From Caulobacter henricii (lineage in GTDB: Bacteria > Pseudomonadota > Alphaproteobacteria > Caulobacterales > Caulobacteraceae): a stretch of DNA of 64,000 nucleotides. Location: the NCBI RefSeq assembly GCF_001414055.1, contig NZ_CP013002.1, positions 2,604,001 through 2,668,000 on the forward strand, read 5' to 3'. Made by a program: the position numbers and the translations under genes. The first letter of the stretch is position 1, and each line of letters opens with the position of its first letter. This document shows, in pieces, positions 52,587 to 60,806 of the stretch. The notes beneath the pieces were generated by a model. The model was given only the letters and a program-made list of their open reading frames with translations. It ran no database searches and was not told the origin of the DNA.

Positions 52587-52676
52587 GGTGAGGTGGCCGA
52601 GTGGTTGATGGCGCACGCTTGGAAAGCGTGTTTAGGTGAAAGCCTAACGAGGGTTCGAATCCCTCTCTCACCGCCA
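52587..52676 (+). tRNA. tRNA-Ser (GGA)
   Basis: The 90-nt gene has the long variable arm of class II tRNA. Acceptor GGTGAGG pairs with TCTCACC, the anticodon loop TTGGAAA gives GGA, the T-arm has GGTTCGAATCC, discriminator G and encoded CCA follow. It reads TCC and TCT codons. The bases just after it are duplicated near 54.5 kb. Confidence 0.96.
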
Positions 52677-52791
52677 CTGCACCCCCGCAAATTGTCTCGC
52701 GCGTCAGGCCAGTTTCCTAAGCCTGCGTTTTCGCGCGCCTATTGCCGCGGAAAGCCATTCGCTCACGTGCAAATCCAACACGAAGTCGGGC
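52671..52791. repeat. tRNA-Ser flank duplication, left copy
   Basis: The sequence from the last bases of tRNA-Ser (CCGCCACTGCACCCCCGCAA) through AAATCCAACACGAAGTCGGG recurs at 54540-54657 with about 12 mismatches and one indel by eye, roughly 90% identity. The two copies enclose arsM and the IS6-type remnant. This is what an integrated or duplicated island at a tRNA gene would leave. Confidence 0.85.
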
Positions 52792-52808
52792 AGCGACCTG
52801 CCAGATAG

Positions 52809-53032
52809 GCTGCCACGTCTCCGCGAGTTCGAGATGAGGTCGGGTTTCCCGATGATTGGACACTGCTTGGGGAATTCTGTGATTTCGAAGCGGTGCTGTC
52901 AGAGCAAATTGCTGACAGCGTCCTTGGACTGCCTGCGCCTAGTAGTTCACCCCACCGGGGCATCTGGTTCCGCGCCCTGTTACAACTCAATCGCGGCTGT
53001 AACCGTTTGCGCCTTCAAACCGAACTCTCCTA
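52809..53032 (+). other. Possible coding remnant before arsM
   Basis: In one plus frame the 224 bp after a TAG read through without stops as VRDEVGFPDDWTLLGEFCDF ... RALLQLNRGCNRLRLQTE and end at TAA 53030-53032. The amino-acid composition looks protein-like, but there is no ATG, GTG or TTG at a sensible place with a ribosome site. It may be the remains of a gene cut by the insertion. No family is recognised. Confidence 0.3.
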
Positions 53033-53060
53033 AAAACGACGTCAAAGCCAGGAGCATGAG

Positions 53061-54113
53061 TTGGACGACGCCAGCCTCACGAACGCGCAAGACTACTACG
53101 GCAAGGTGCTCAAGGGGTCCGGGGACCTTCGAACCGACGCCTGCTGCACAACTGACGCGCCCCCGCCGGCCGTTCGGCGCGCTTTGGCCAATGTCCATGA
53201 CGAGGTAAGGGCCCGATACTACGGCTGCGGACTGGTCGCGCCGCCCGCAATCGAGGGCGCTCGAATCCTCGACCTTGGATCCGGCTCGGGTCAGGACTGC
53301 TATGTTCTGGCCCAGCTGATTGGTCCGACGGGCCAGATTGTGGGTGTCGATGGAACGCCCGAACAGCTGGAGCTGGCGCGCTCCCACCTCGACTGGCATC
53401 GCGATCGCTTCGGATATGACCGGTCAAACGTGCATTTCATCGGCGGGGACATTGCCCATCTCGGCGAACTGGACCTGGAGCCGGCATCCTTCGATGTCAT
53501 CGTGTCCAACTGCGTCATCAACCTGGTCGAGGACAAGGCCGCCGTCTTCGGCGCCGTCCATAACCTCCTCAAGCCAGGCGGAGAGCTATTTTTTTCAGAC
53601 GTCTACGCCGACCGTCGCGTCCCGGATGCGCTTCGGCGCGACCCCGTGCTGCACGGGGAATGCCTTGGTGGCGCGCTCTACTGGGGCGACTTCCTGCGCC
53701 AGGCCAAGGCAGCCGGCTTTGGTGACCCTCGCCTCGTTGCCGATCGCCCCCTCATCGTTGGCGATCCATTGGTGGAGCTGGCGGTCGCGCCAATCCGCTT
53801 TTTCTCCGCTACCTGGCGCCTGTTCAAACTCGATGGCCTGGAATCCGCCTGCGAGGACTATGGCCAGGCCGTTCGCTATCGGGGCGGGATCAGCGGCTTT
53901 GAGAAAGCCTTCGTCCTCGACAAGCACCACACATTCGAAGTGGGGCGCATCACACCGGTCTGCGGCAACACCTGGCGTATTCTGCAGGAGAGCCGGTTCG
54001 GCTTGAGTTTCGAGTATTTCGGCGACTTCGATCGGCACCTCGGCATCTTCAAGGGCTGCGGGACTGACCTGCCGTTCTCGACGCCGACGGACAGCACAGC
54101 GGCCTGTTGCTGA
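53061..54113 (+). CDS. arsM: Arsenite methyltransferase ArsM
   Basis: ArsM methylates trivalent arsenic with SAM to volatile or less toxic methylated forms. The 350-residue protein starts at TTG 53061 (GGAG 6 nt upstream). It has the N-terminal DYYGKVLKGSGDLRTDACCT, the SAM motif ILDLGSGSGQDCYVLAQL (Asp71), and the three arsenic-binding cysteines Cys56 (YYGCGL), Cys151 (VSNCVINL) and Cys201 (HGECLGGAL). A CC pair ends the protein. No arsR, arsB or arsC is beside it. It sits between the two copies of the tRNA-Ser flank, with an IS6 remnant downstream. Confidence 0.93.
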   Translation: MDDASLTNAQDYYGKVLKGSGDLRTDACCTTDAPPPAVRRALANVHDEVRARYYGCGLVAPPAIEGARILDLGSGSGQDCYVLAQLIGPTGQIVGVDGTPEQLELARSHLDWHRDRFGYDRSNVHFIGGDIAHLGELDLEPASFDVIVSNCVINLVEDKAAVFGAVHNLLKPGGELFFSDVYADRRVPDALRRDPVLHGECLGGALYWGDFLRQAKAAGFGDPRLVADRPLIVGDPLVELAVAPIRFFSATWRLFKLDGLESACEDYGQAVRYRGGISGFEKAFVLDKHHTFEVGRITPVCGNTWRILQESRFGLSFEYFGDFDRHLGIFKGCGTDLPFSTPTDSTAACC

Positions 54114-54178
54114 CGCCCCTGGCCCTCACTTGCTAGCGGTCGCGACCGTCTTCCCGAGCGAACAAATATCGCGCTGCA

Positions 54179-54539
54179 GTGCTGTCAACTTAACGCCGAG
54201 AGAGACATCCGCTTGTTCCCGATTGAGCAGACGACCACGTCCAGATGCCATCGCGGCGACGGAGCGGGGCGTTTGCGCTTGAGATTCCTTGCGATCTGCG
54301 GACCAAACCTGAGCGTCCAGCAGCGGATGGTCTCATAGCTCACGTCGACGCCCCGTTGGGCCATCATCTCCTCGACGTCACGAAAGCTCAGAGTGAAGCG
54401 GGAATACAGCCAGACGGCGTGTCTTATGACTTCCGCTTGAAACCGGTGGCGCTTGAATGAGAGCTGCACGACCTATCTCAGAACTCGAGCCCCGTTGAGG
54501 CCGGAAGTGGAGACAAGTTAGCGTTGGACTGACAGCACC
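54179..54539 (-). mobile_element. Internally deleted IS6-type element
   Basis: The element is bounded by perfect 9-bp inverted ends GTGCTGTCA (54179-54187) and TGACAGCAC (54531-54539), which continue imperfectly as ACTTAACGC and GCGTTGGAC. It contains only the N-terminal part of an IS6-type transposase and is about 360 bp, while full IS6 elements are about 800 bp or more. No clear target duplication is visible at its edges. Confidence 0.75.
54185..54469 (-). pseudogene. IS6 family transposase fragment
   Basis: The 94-residue reading matches the IS6/IS26 transposase start: FKRHRFQAEVIRHAVWLYSR, FTLSFRDVEEMMAQRGVDVS, YETIRCWTLRFGPQIARNLK, then RWHLDVVV. The frame then leaves the family (CSIGNKRMSLSALS) at the point where the catalytic DDE domain should begin, so the protein is truncated and non-functional. 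Confidence 0.85.
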
Positions 54540-54657
54540 GCCACGCACCCCCGCAAATTACCTCGCGCGTCAGGCCAGTTCCCCAAGCCTGCGTTTTCGC
54601 GCGCCCATTGCCGCGGGAAGCCATTCGCCCACGGGCAAATCCAACGGGGAGCCGGGC
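54540..54657. repeat. tRNA-Ser flank duplication, right copy
   Basis: CGCCACGCACCCCCGCAAAT through AAATCCAACGGGGAGCCGGG matches 52671-52791. It begins exactly at the right end of the IS6 remnant. On the minus strand both copies would encode a closing ARKRRL..LA peptide, so the duplicated DNA may itself be the tail of a gene. Confidence 0.85.
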
Positions 54658-54660
54658 GTG

Positions 54661-54810
54661 GCGATGGCGGACCGGTGCAGGAAGCCTGGGTTCAGTGCGC
54701 CGACCTTCTTTCGGCGGAAGGCCATGTACGGAGGACCGGACGTTGCAGAAGCACGGCGACTGAAGGCGCTGGAAGACGAGAACGCCAAGGCTCAAGTCGA
54801 CCCACGACTT
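54661..54810 (+). pseudogene. IS3 family OrfA transposase remnant
   Basis: The reading CRKPGFSAPTFFRRKAMYGG then EARRLKALEDENAKAQVDP matches the middle of IS3/IS407 OrfA (usual form: HGISDATFYKWKAKYGG, then ARRLKALEDENARLKKLL). The start and end are missing, so it is a decayed fragment. It directly follows the right copy of the tRNA flank repeat. Sequence up to 54932 carries no other gene. Confidence 0.75.
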
Positions 54811-54932
54811 TCGTTACCGCTCGATGAGACATGGAGACCGGGTCACCGCCCGAGCTCGGGCTCGCGCCCGGGCTCGAGGGAACATCACAGGGCTGGCTCG
54901 TCTAAGGAAAGCGCCGGTCGCAGGGCGCAGAC

Positions 54933-55346
54933 CTAAGCCGGGATTTGTGGCGCCGTTCTTTCAGATGGCAGAAGCTGAAGGATGCCAAAGCCTAGCTCGA
55001 TGACGAGAAAGCCCCACAGCAGGGGACTGGCCCCGCTTGCCAGGGCATGGATCATCGCTGCGCTGAACATGAACCGGGTGGCAGCGTCGTAGCGGCCCAT
55101 CCAGACCATGCCGGATCGCAAACGCAGCACCGCCCAGACTATGACCACCGAGCCCAGGAAATTTGCAAAGAGGACACCTTCGGGCGGCAGGGGCTGGAGA
55201 GGCCTTAGGCCAAGGGACGCATGGATATTGCCGAACAGCGTGTAGAGCAGAGCCAATGTCCATGGCGTGGCAAAGACCCCTGTGATGGCGATGTCATACC
55301 AGGCGCTGGCCATGAATACGCGTCTATAGGTGGCAGAGCTGAGCAT
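54933..55346 (-). CDS. Small multi-pass membrane protein
   Basis: The 137-residue protein has four membrane segments (WYDIAITGVFATPWTLALLY, GVLFANFLGSVVIVWAVLRL, FMFSAAMIHALASGASPLLW, GFLVIELGFGILQLLP). AGAGG lies about 8 nt before ATG 55346. I do not recognise the family. It shares strand and neighbourhood with the DUF2892 gene, 66 bp apart, and the two may form one accessory unit. Confidence 0.72.
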   Translation of the reverse strand: MLSSATYRRVFMASAWYDIAITGVFATPWTLALLYTLFGNIHASLGLRPLQPLPPEGVLFANFLGSVVIVWAVLRLRSGMVWMGRYDAATRFMFSAAMIHALASGASPLLWGFLVIELGFGILQLLPSERTAPQIPA

Positions 55347-55412
55347 TCGTGTACCTCTGAAGGTTTGTCCCGATCGATCCGCTCCAGTAAAACAGGAGCC
55401 CGTTCGGCTTCT

Positions 55413-55652
55413 TTATTTCTCCGATAGTTGTTTCGTCCGCTGCTTGACCGGACAAGTTGACACACCAATCAACTTGTATCCGAGGCAGGTGCCGACCAGG
55501 GCCGTACCGATCATGTATGCACCGGTGAGGGCGAACCCGACCGAAACCATCAGGGGCACGGGGGCGATGAAGGCGGCGATAAACAAAGCAAAAGCAGTAA
55601 TTGCGCGAAGGGCACGGTCGGCACTGCCGAGGTTCTTATTTACGGAAAGCAC
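55413..55652 (-). CDS. DUF2892 (YgaP transmembrane-like) protein
   Basis: The 79-residue product begins at GTG 55652 (AAGGAT about 9 nt upstream). It matches DUF2892: SVNKNLGSADRALRAITAFA, two membrane segments with PVPLMVSVGFALTGAYMIGT, and a closing GYKLIGVSTC. DUF2892 domains are often paired with rhodanese or thiol-redox proteins; here only the membrane part is present. Probable role in sulfur or cysteine-based membrane processes is inference from the family. Confidence 0.88.
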   Translation of the reverse strand: MLSVNKNLGSADRALRAITAFALFIAAFIAPVPLMVSVGFALTGAYMIGTALVGTCLGYKLIGVSTCPVKQRTKQLSEK

Positions 55653-55835
55653 TATTTTAATCCTTGTTCGTTTCCAGGGGACGAATTATTGAATTTCGAA
55701 TTTCTCATATTGTAATATTTGCATTTGAACTGATGCTTGACATTTACATACATTCTTGAGTGATTAGATGAATGCGTGCACGGTTTTGAATATTTATGAG
55801 AGAATATTCGACTTAAATTGACCATACCCCCCTTA
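55653..55835. other. AT-rich intergenic block
   Basis: About 180 bp with far lower GC than the surrounding chromosome, including GAATATT-N8-AATATTC (55788-55809) and TTATTGAATTTCGAATTTC. It holds no gene. It may carry promoters for the leftward DUF2892 gene or be bound by an AT-specific nucleoid protein. Confidence 0.6.
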
Positions 55836-55839
55836 TCAA

Positions 55840-56072
55840 CTTCGGCAGTTTAGAGGCTTCGTGTGAATTGCTGAATCCAGCGGTCAATGCGACGGCGGCA
55901 CGGTATCTGAAATCAACGCCGGTGATCTTGAGCCTTCGCAAGGACCTCGAATACTTTCCAACCGCTTCGCTCGTGCAGAGCCCCCCCACAGCGTGAGTCT
56001 CACGACGGAGACGCCGGGCCTTCTCTGAGATTCTCGGAAGACCCTCGACGAGGTTGACCCCGCCGCAGGTTG
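55840..56072 (+). pseudogene. Decayed LysR regulator fragment
   Basis: In shifting frames the DNA still resembles the N-terminal part of a LysR regulator: RGFV-stop-IAES, then ATAARYLKSTPVILSLRKDL..ASLVQ, then HSVSLTTETPGLL..SRKTLDEV. It parallels the intact LysR at 57315 (AAARSLHTTQPTLSRQLQQL, APLVQRDSHSMSLT). Several stops and frame changes show it is dead. It is cut off after about 75 codons, directly before the end of the convergent serine hydrolase gene. Confidence 0.75.
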
Positions 56073-56081
56073 GCTGACCGG

Positions 56082-57209
56082 TCATGACGCGGGCGGAACA
56101 GCCGGGGCGAGGGTCTGAATGACGGCGCGGGCTGCGGCCTTGACGGCCACGTCGCCACCCATCGTTTCAGCGGCGTTGGCCACGGCAAGTACGCCATTCT
56201 CACGACCGGGGAACAGGGCCACGAAAGCAAACCAGTTGCCGTCGGAGCCGCCGTGGGTGAGGGCGGGACCGACCCGGCCGGAGATCTGTGGCGGGACGCC
56301 CCAGCCCATGGCAACGATGCTGTCGCCGCGCGGCGTGTGCATCAGTCGATAGGTTTCAGCCTTGAGCAGCTTGCCGCGCCCCGCTTCGCCGGCCATCTGG
56401 TCGATACAGAACCTGGCCCAGTCGGTCAGGGTCATGCGTATGCCGCCTGCCGGCAGGAGCATCTGCGGGTTCCCGTCCCCGGCCACGGCGCGGCGCCCAT
56501 CGATGTGGCCGGACGTCTCGCCCGCGCGAGGGGTCTGGTTGAAGACAGCGGTCGTCATGCCCAAGGGGCCGAAAACCTCCTCTTGCATCAGCGTCTCGTA
56601 GGACTTTCCGGTCGCCTTCTCGGCAATGGCACCCGCTAGGATCAAGCCGGTATTGGAATAGCTGGGCTTGCCGCGGACCGGACCGACGGGTGCATCGGCA
56701 ACCGCCAGGCGCAGATAGGCCATACGTTGTTCGTGTAGCGGCCGGGTATCCGTGAAAAAGGTCCGGAAGAAAGCTTCATCGCTGTGGTTCTCCGGCAGGC
56801 CCGCCCGATGCGACATGAGGTCCACCAGGGTGACGTCGCGATATTCGGGACGCATCTGCGCCACCAGATCGGGCAGCATCGCCGACAAGGGGGCCTCCCA
56901 GCTCAGCACGCCGCGCTCGACGAGCCGGGCGATCATCGTGACGGTCATGGCCTTGCTGTCGGACCCCAGATTCCACAGGTCTTCGACGGTCGCCGGCGTT
57001 GCTGACCCCAGCGCGTCAATGCCGGCCACCGCCTGATCGACGACCTGACCGTTGCGGATGACCAGCACGCCGACGGCCGGGACGGTCTTGCCCTCCATGA
57101 CGGCAGCCAGAGTCGCAGGCAGGGCCGGCGTCCCGTCGATCTTCTGGGCTTGGCTCGGGGTGACGGCCAGGATGGCGCCGAAGCAGAGGATAAGGCCGAG
57201 ACGGGTCAT
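56082..57209 (-). CDS. Exported serine hydrolase, beta-lactamase/class C fold
   Basis: The 375-residue protein has a signal peptide (MTRLGLILCFGAILAVTPSQ). It shows the penicillin-binding-fold motifs: Ser83-x-x-Lys in WNLGSDSKAMT, Tyr184-Ser-Asn in GKPSYSNTG, and a HGGSDGNWFA box in place of KTG. Such proteins are esterases, D-amino-acid peptidases or AmpC-like enzymes; the substrate is not clear, and beta-lactamase activity is not assumed. It is divergent from the LysR gene, whose product may control it. Confidence 0.9.
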   Translation of the reverse strand: MTRLGLILCFGAILAVTPSQAQKIDGTPALPATLAAVMEGKTVPAVGVLVIRNGQVVDQAVAGIDALGSATPATVEDLWNLGSDSKAMTVTMIARLVERGVLSWEAPLSAMLPDLVAQMRPEYRDVTLVDLMSHRAGLPENHSDEAFFRTFFTDTRPLHEQRMAYLRLAVADAPVGPVRGKPSYSNTGLILAGAIAEKATGKSYETLMQEEVFGPLGMTTAVFNQTPRAGETSGHIDGRRAVAGDGNPQMLLPAGGIRMTLTDWARFCIDQMAGEAGRGKLLKAETYRLMHTPRGDSIVAMGWGVPPQISGRVGPALTHGGSDGNWFAFVALFPGRENGVLAVANAAETMGGDVAVKAAARAVIQTLAPAVPPAS

Positions 57210-57314
57210 GGGGGCTCCAACTGTGTCGCTGTCGAATGTTCTCCCCGGTCTTTAATCCATGTGCCTGTGTCCTTAGGAGACGGCTCCTGCGCATGTCTGC
57301 TATACGTGGAGCGT

Positions 57315-58238
57315 ATGGCCACGCTCGACGACCTCAACCTGCTAAGAACTTTCGTGCGGATTGCTGAAGCTGGAAGCATTTCGGCGGCGGCACGCTCGCT
57401 GCACACCACCCAGCCGACCTTGAGCCGGCAACTCCAGCAGTTGGAAACCCTCCTCGGTGCCCCGCTCGTGCAGCGCGACTCCCACAGCATGAGCCTCACG
57501 GCGGCAGGCCAACGCATGCTCGTGGATGCCCGGGAGATCCTGGACCACGTTCAAGCCGCCACGCTGCGCGCGAACGGTGAACATTCATCGCCGCGAGGAC
57601 ATCTGCGCGTGGTGACAACGATTGATATGGGCCAATACCATGTCGCCCCGCTGCTGGCTCGGCTGCGTGCGCAGTGCCCGCAGTTGACCGCCGAAATGCA
57701 CGTGACAAATCGCCCGGTCAAATTCGTCGAGGAGGGGTTCGATTGCGGCGTGCTGGTCGGTGCCATCACCGACGACACGCTCGTCGCCAAACGTCTGCTG
57801 GAAAATCCCCGCGTGCTGGTCGCAGCACCCGCGCTGGTGAAGCAACTGGGCATGCCGGAGAAGCCGGGTGACCTCACAGCATGGCCGTGGGTCGGACTGC
57901 TTGGCGCGCATTTCCTGATCGACAATTCCGTCCCGTTCACAAAGGCCGGCAAGACCGAGACGGTGAATTTTGATGCCGCGCTTCGGCTGGACGGCGTCAC
58001 CTCCATGCGCGCCGCATTGCTGGCCGGAGCGGGGGTTGCAGTGCTGCCGCACTTTTCGGTGCGCGAAGCGGTCGCCGCAGGCACGCTGCAGCTCCTTCTG
58101 CAGGACTGGACTATTCCACCCGTCGCCTTTCACGCCGTCTATCTCGCATCACCCTTTGTGCCCGCGAAGGTCCGCGCCTTCGTGGATTTGTGTGTGCAGG
58201 AAATGCCGGGAAGATTCGACGATCCAGACCGGAACTGA
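57315..58238 (+). CDS. LysR family transcriptional regulator
   Basis: The 307-residue protein has the winged helix (DLNLLRTFVRIAEAGSISAA, ARSLHTTQPTLSRQLQQLET) and an effector-binding domain (GHLRVVTTIDMGQYHVAPLL, DCGVLVGAITDDTLVAKRL). LysR regulators normally control the divergent neighbour, here the serine hydrolase 105 bp away, which contains a GGAGACGGCTCC palindrome in the shared region. A decayed copy of a related regulator lies on the other side of that gene. Confidence 0.93.
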   Translation: MATLDDLNLLRTFVRIAEAGSISAAARSLHTTQPTLSRQLQQLETLLGAPLVQRDSHSMSLTAAGQRMLVDAREILDHVQAATLRANGEHSSPRGHLRVVTTIDMGQYHVAPLLARLRAQCPQLTAEMHVTNRPVKFVEEGFDCGVLVGAITDDTLVAKRLLENPRVLVAAPALVKQLGMPEKPGDLTAWPWVGLLGAHFLIDNSVPFTKAGKTETVNFDAALRLDGVTSMRAALLAGAGVAVLPHFSVREAVAAGTLQLLLQDWTIPPVAFHAVYLASPFVPAKVRAFVDLCVQEMPGRFDDPDRN

Positions 58239-58302
58239 CGGGTTAGGGCGTTAGACCGACGTCCAGTACGGACGGCGTAAGGCTGACAGCAGCAACGGGC
58301 CG

Positions 58303-59067
58303 TCAGTTGTCATCCACAAGGCTGCGGTAGGCGCGCCAACTGGCGAGGCCCAGCCAGGGAAAGACGAAGACCAGGGCGAGAAATCCCGTCGCGGCGGAGA
58401 GCAGAAGGAGCGCGGCGATGATCCCCGCCCAGAGCAGCAGCGGGAAGAAGTTGGCATTCACGGCGCGCACGCTGGTCGCCACAGCCTCGAAAACGCTGGC
58501 CCGGGGGTTGAGCAGCATCGGCGCGGATACGACCATCAGGGCGTAGGTCACAAAGGCCAGGGCCCCGCCGGTCAAGGTTCCGGTCAGCAGCATGACCCGT
58601 CCGTCACTGGAACCCAGGGCAAAGGCCACCAGGGCGTCCACGGTGGGGTGGCTCTGATAGGTCGACAGGCCGTAGACGATCTGGGCGACCCGACCCCAGA
58701 AGAAATAGATCAGCACCAGAAGCAGGCTGAGATAGGCGACGTCCTGGCGAAAGGCCGACCGGACGAAAAGGATCTGCATCAGGCCGGGGCGCTCTCCCAG
58801 GTCGATCCGTCGGCCGGCTTCATAGGGACCCATGGCCAGGATCGGGCCGACGATGACGAAGCCGGCGGTCAGGGCGAGGACCCTGAATGCACCATTGGTG
58901 GCATAGACGCCGTAACACAGCGCAAAACTCGCGGCCGCGACGCCGAGACCGTAAACCAACAGCGGCACGGGCGCTTTCATCAGGTCTCCCCAGCCTTCGG
59001 CCAGCCAGCCGAAAGGCGCCGAAAGACGGATCGTCCTGATGGGCGGCAGCCTCCGAGGTGCGTCCAT
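58303..59067 (-). CDS. DUF2189 family membrane protein
   Basis: The 254-residue protein starts at ATG 59067 (GAGGGG nearby upstream). It has six hydrophobic segments and matches DUF2189: IRLSAPFGWLAEGWGDLMKA, VIVGPILAMGPYEAGRRIDL, LLLVLIYFFWGRVAQIVYGL, ATSVRAVNANFFPLLLWAG. Members are inner-membrane proteins of unknown function. It has its own transcript between two plus-strand genes. Confidence 0.9.
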   Translation of the reverse strand: MDAPRRLPPIRTIRLSAPFGWLAEGWGDLMKAPVPLLVYGLGVAAASFALCYGVYATNGAFRVLALTAGFVIVGPILAMGPYEAGRRIDLGERPGLMQILFVRSAFRQDVAYLSLLLVLIYFFWGRVAQIVYGLSTYQSHPTVDALVAFALGSSDGRVMLLTGTLTGGALAFVTYALMVVSAPMLLNPRASVFEAVATSVRAVNANFFPLLLWAGIIAALLLLSAATGFLALVFVFPWLGLASWRAYRSLVDDN

Positions 59068-59288
59068 GATGGGTTCCCCTCGCCCTTGATGATCGTTTCT
59101 GAGCGAGAAGGATGTCGCCGATCCGCCACGCTGGCAAGCATCGGGATTCGGCGAGCAGGTCGCGATACCGGGGAGGGACTCCTGCGGTCGGTTGGAGTTA
59201 GCCAGCCAGTTCCAGGCAAGGTGACTGTCCCGCCAGCCCGCTTTCGGGCACCAAGACTTGCTCCCGCGCCTATGATATCCGCCTGCGG

Positions 59289-60665
59289 ATGGACAGCCTT
59301 GATATCGCCTTCGCCGAAGCCCGCCGCTATCTGGCCTCGCTGGACACCCGCCCCGTCGCCTCGCGCGGGACCCCGGCGGACATGCTGGCAGGGCTGCCGG
59401 CGCAGTTTCCCGCCCAGGGCATGGCCGCCGCTGAGGTGGTCCGAGCGATTGCGGCGGCGGCGGAGCCCGGATTGACCGCCAGCGCCGGCGGACGCTTCTT
59501 CGCCTGGGTGAAGGGCGGCGCACTGCCGGCCGCCCTGGCCACCGACATGATGTGCTCGGCCTGGGACCAGAATGTGGTTCTGGCCTCGACGAGTCCCGCA
59601 GGGGCCGTTCTAGAAGCGTTGGCCGGGCAGTTTCTGCTCGAGGCGCTGCGTCTGCCGGCCGAGGCGAGCTATGCCTTTGTCACAGGCTGCCAGATGGCGC
59701 ATGTGACAGCGCTGGCCGCCGCCCGCCACGCGGTTCTGGCGGACAAGGGTTGGAACGTTGAGGTGCAGGGCCTGAACGGCGCGCCCGCGATCCGCGTCCT
59801 GGCAAATGCCCATCACCATTCGTCGGTCACCCGCGCCCTGCGCCTGCTGGGCCTGGGCAGCGACTGCATCGTGCCGCTTGGCGGCGATGAGCCCGGCCGG
59901 GTGTCGGCGGACGCCCTGCGCCTTGCCCTGGCCGACGCGCCGCAGATGGCCACGATCGTCGTGCTCAACGCCGGTGACCTGAACATCGGCGCGTCGGATG
60001 ACTTCGCCACGCTCTGCCCGATCGCGCAGAGCGCGGGTGCCTGGGTTCATGTGGATGGCGCCTTCGGGCTCTGGGCCAATGCCAGCCCACGCCTGGCGTC
60101 GCAGGTCGCCGGCATCGAACTGGCCGACAGCTGGGCGACCGACGGACACAAGTGGCTGAACACACCCTATGACTGCGGCATGGCGATCACGCGCCACCCC
60201 GACGCCCATATCGCCGCCATGCGCATGACGGCGGCCTATGTGACCACCGGCGGAGCGGTGCGCGATCCGATGGATTTCACGCCGGAATGGTCGCGTCGCG
60301 CCCGCGCCCTGCCGGCACTGGCGGCCCTGATGGAGCTGGGCCGCGACGGGCTGGCCGCAATGATCGAACGCTGCTGCGACCATGCTGCGGCCATCTATGA
60401 CGGGATCGTCCGGCTTGAGGGGGCGGTCGGGATCGCCCGGCCGACCCTGAACCAGGGCCTGATCCGGTTTGAAGCGCGCGACGGCGACAATCTCAGCGAT
60501 GAGATGATCGCCGCCATCAATGCCAGCGGCGAGGCCTTTGTCAGCGGCGGCAGCTGGGACGGCGAGCGCGTGATGCGGATCAGCGTCTGCGGCTGGAACA
60601 CGACCGACAACGACGTGGCACGGACTGTGGCGGCGGTCGGCGCGGCACTGACGCGTCTGCGCTGA
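59289..60665 (+). CDS. Pyridoxal-phosphate-dependent decarboxylase family protein
   Basis: The 458-residue group II-type decarboxylase/aminotransferase fold has the PLP lysine Lys288 in SWATDGHKWLNTPYDCGM, the cofactor aspartate in AWVHVDGAFGLW, and the active-site histidines in VLANAHHHSSVTRAL. Aromatic-L-amino-acid decarboxylases and tyrosine decarboxylases share this layout; the substrate is not readable here. It is cytoplasmic and monocistronic. Confidence 0.9.
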   Translation: MDSLDIAFAEARRYLASLDTRPVASRGTPADMLAGLPAQFPAQGMAAAEVVRAIAAAAEPGLTASAGGRFFAWVKGGALPAALATDMMCSAWDQNVVLASTSPAGAVLEALAGQFLLEALRLPAEASYAFVTGCQMAHVTALAAARHAVLADKGWNVEVQGLNGAPAIRVLANAHHHSSVTRALRLLGLGSDCIVPLGGDEPGRVSADALRLALADAPQMATIVVLNAGDLNIGASDDFATLCPIAQSAGAWVHVDGAFGLWANASPRLASQVAGIELADSWATDGHKWLNTPYDCGMAITRHPDAHIAAMRMTAAYVTTGGAVRDPMDFTPEWSRRARALPALAALMELGRDGLAAMIERCCDHAAAIYDGIVRLEGAVGIARPTLNQGLIRFEARDGDNLSDEMIAAINASGEAFVSGGSWDGERVMRISVCGWNTTDNDVARTVAAVGAALTRLR

Positions 60666-60806
60666 AGCCGGTTGGGTAGGGCGTGGGCGAGATCTTCACG
60701 CGCCGGCGGATGAGGGTCGCGGCCAAGGCTCTGTCCCGGCCTGTCTTGCGATCCTTTGAAGACCGGCGTTACTTTCCCGGACTTGGGTCGCCGGGGGAGG
60801 CAGGAA

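Noticed and set aside
55813..56085. Minus-strand open frame of 90 codons
   Set aside because: It is antisense to the decayed LysR fragment, whose similarity on the plus strand is clear.
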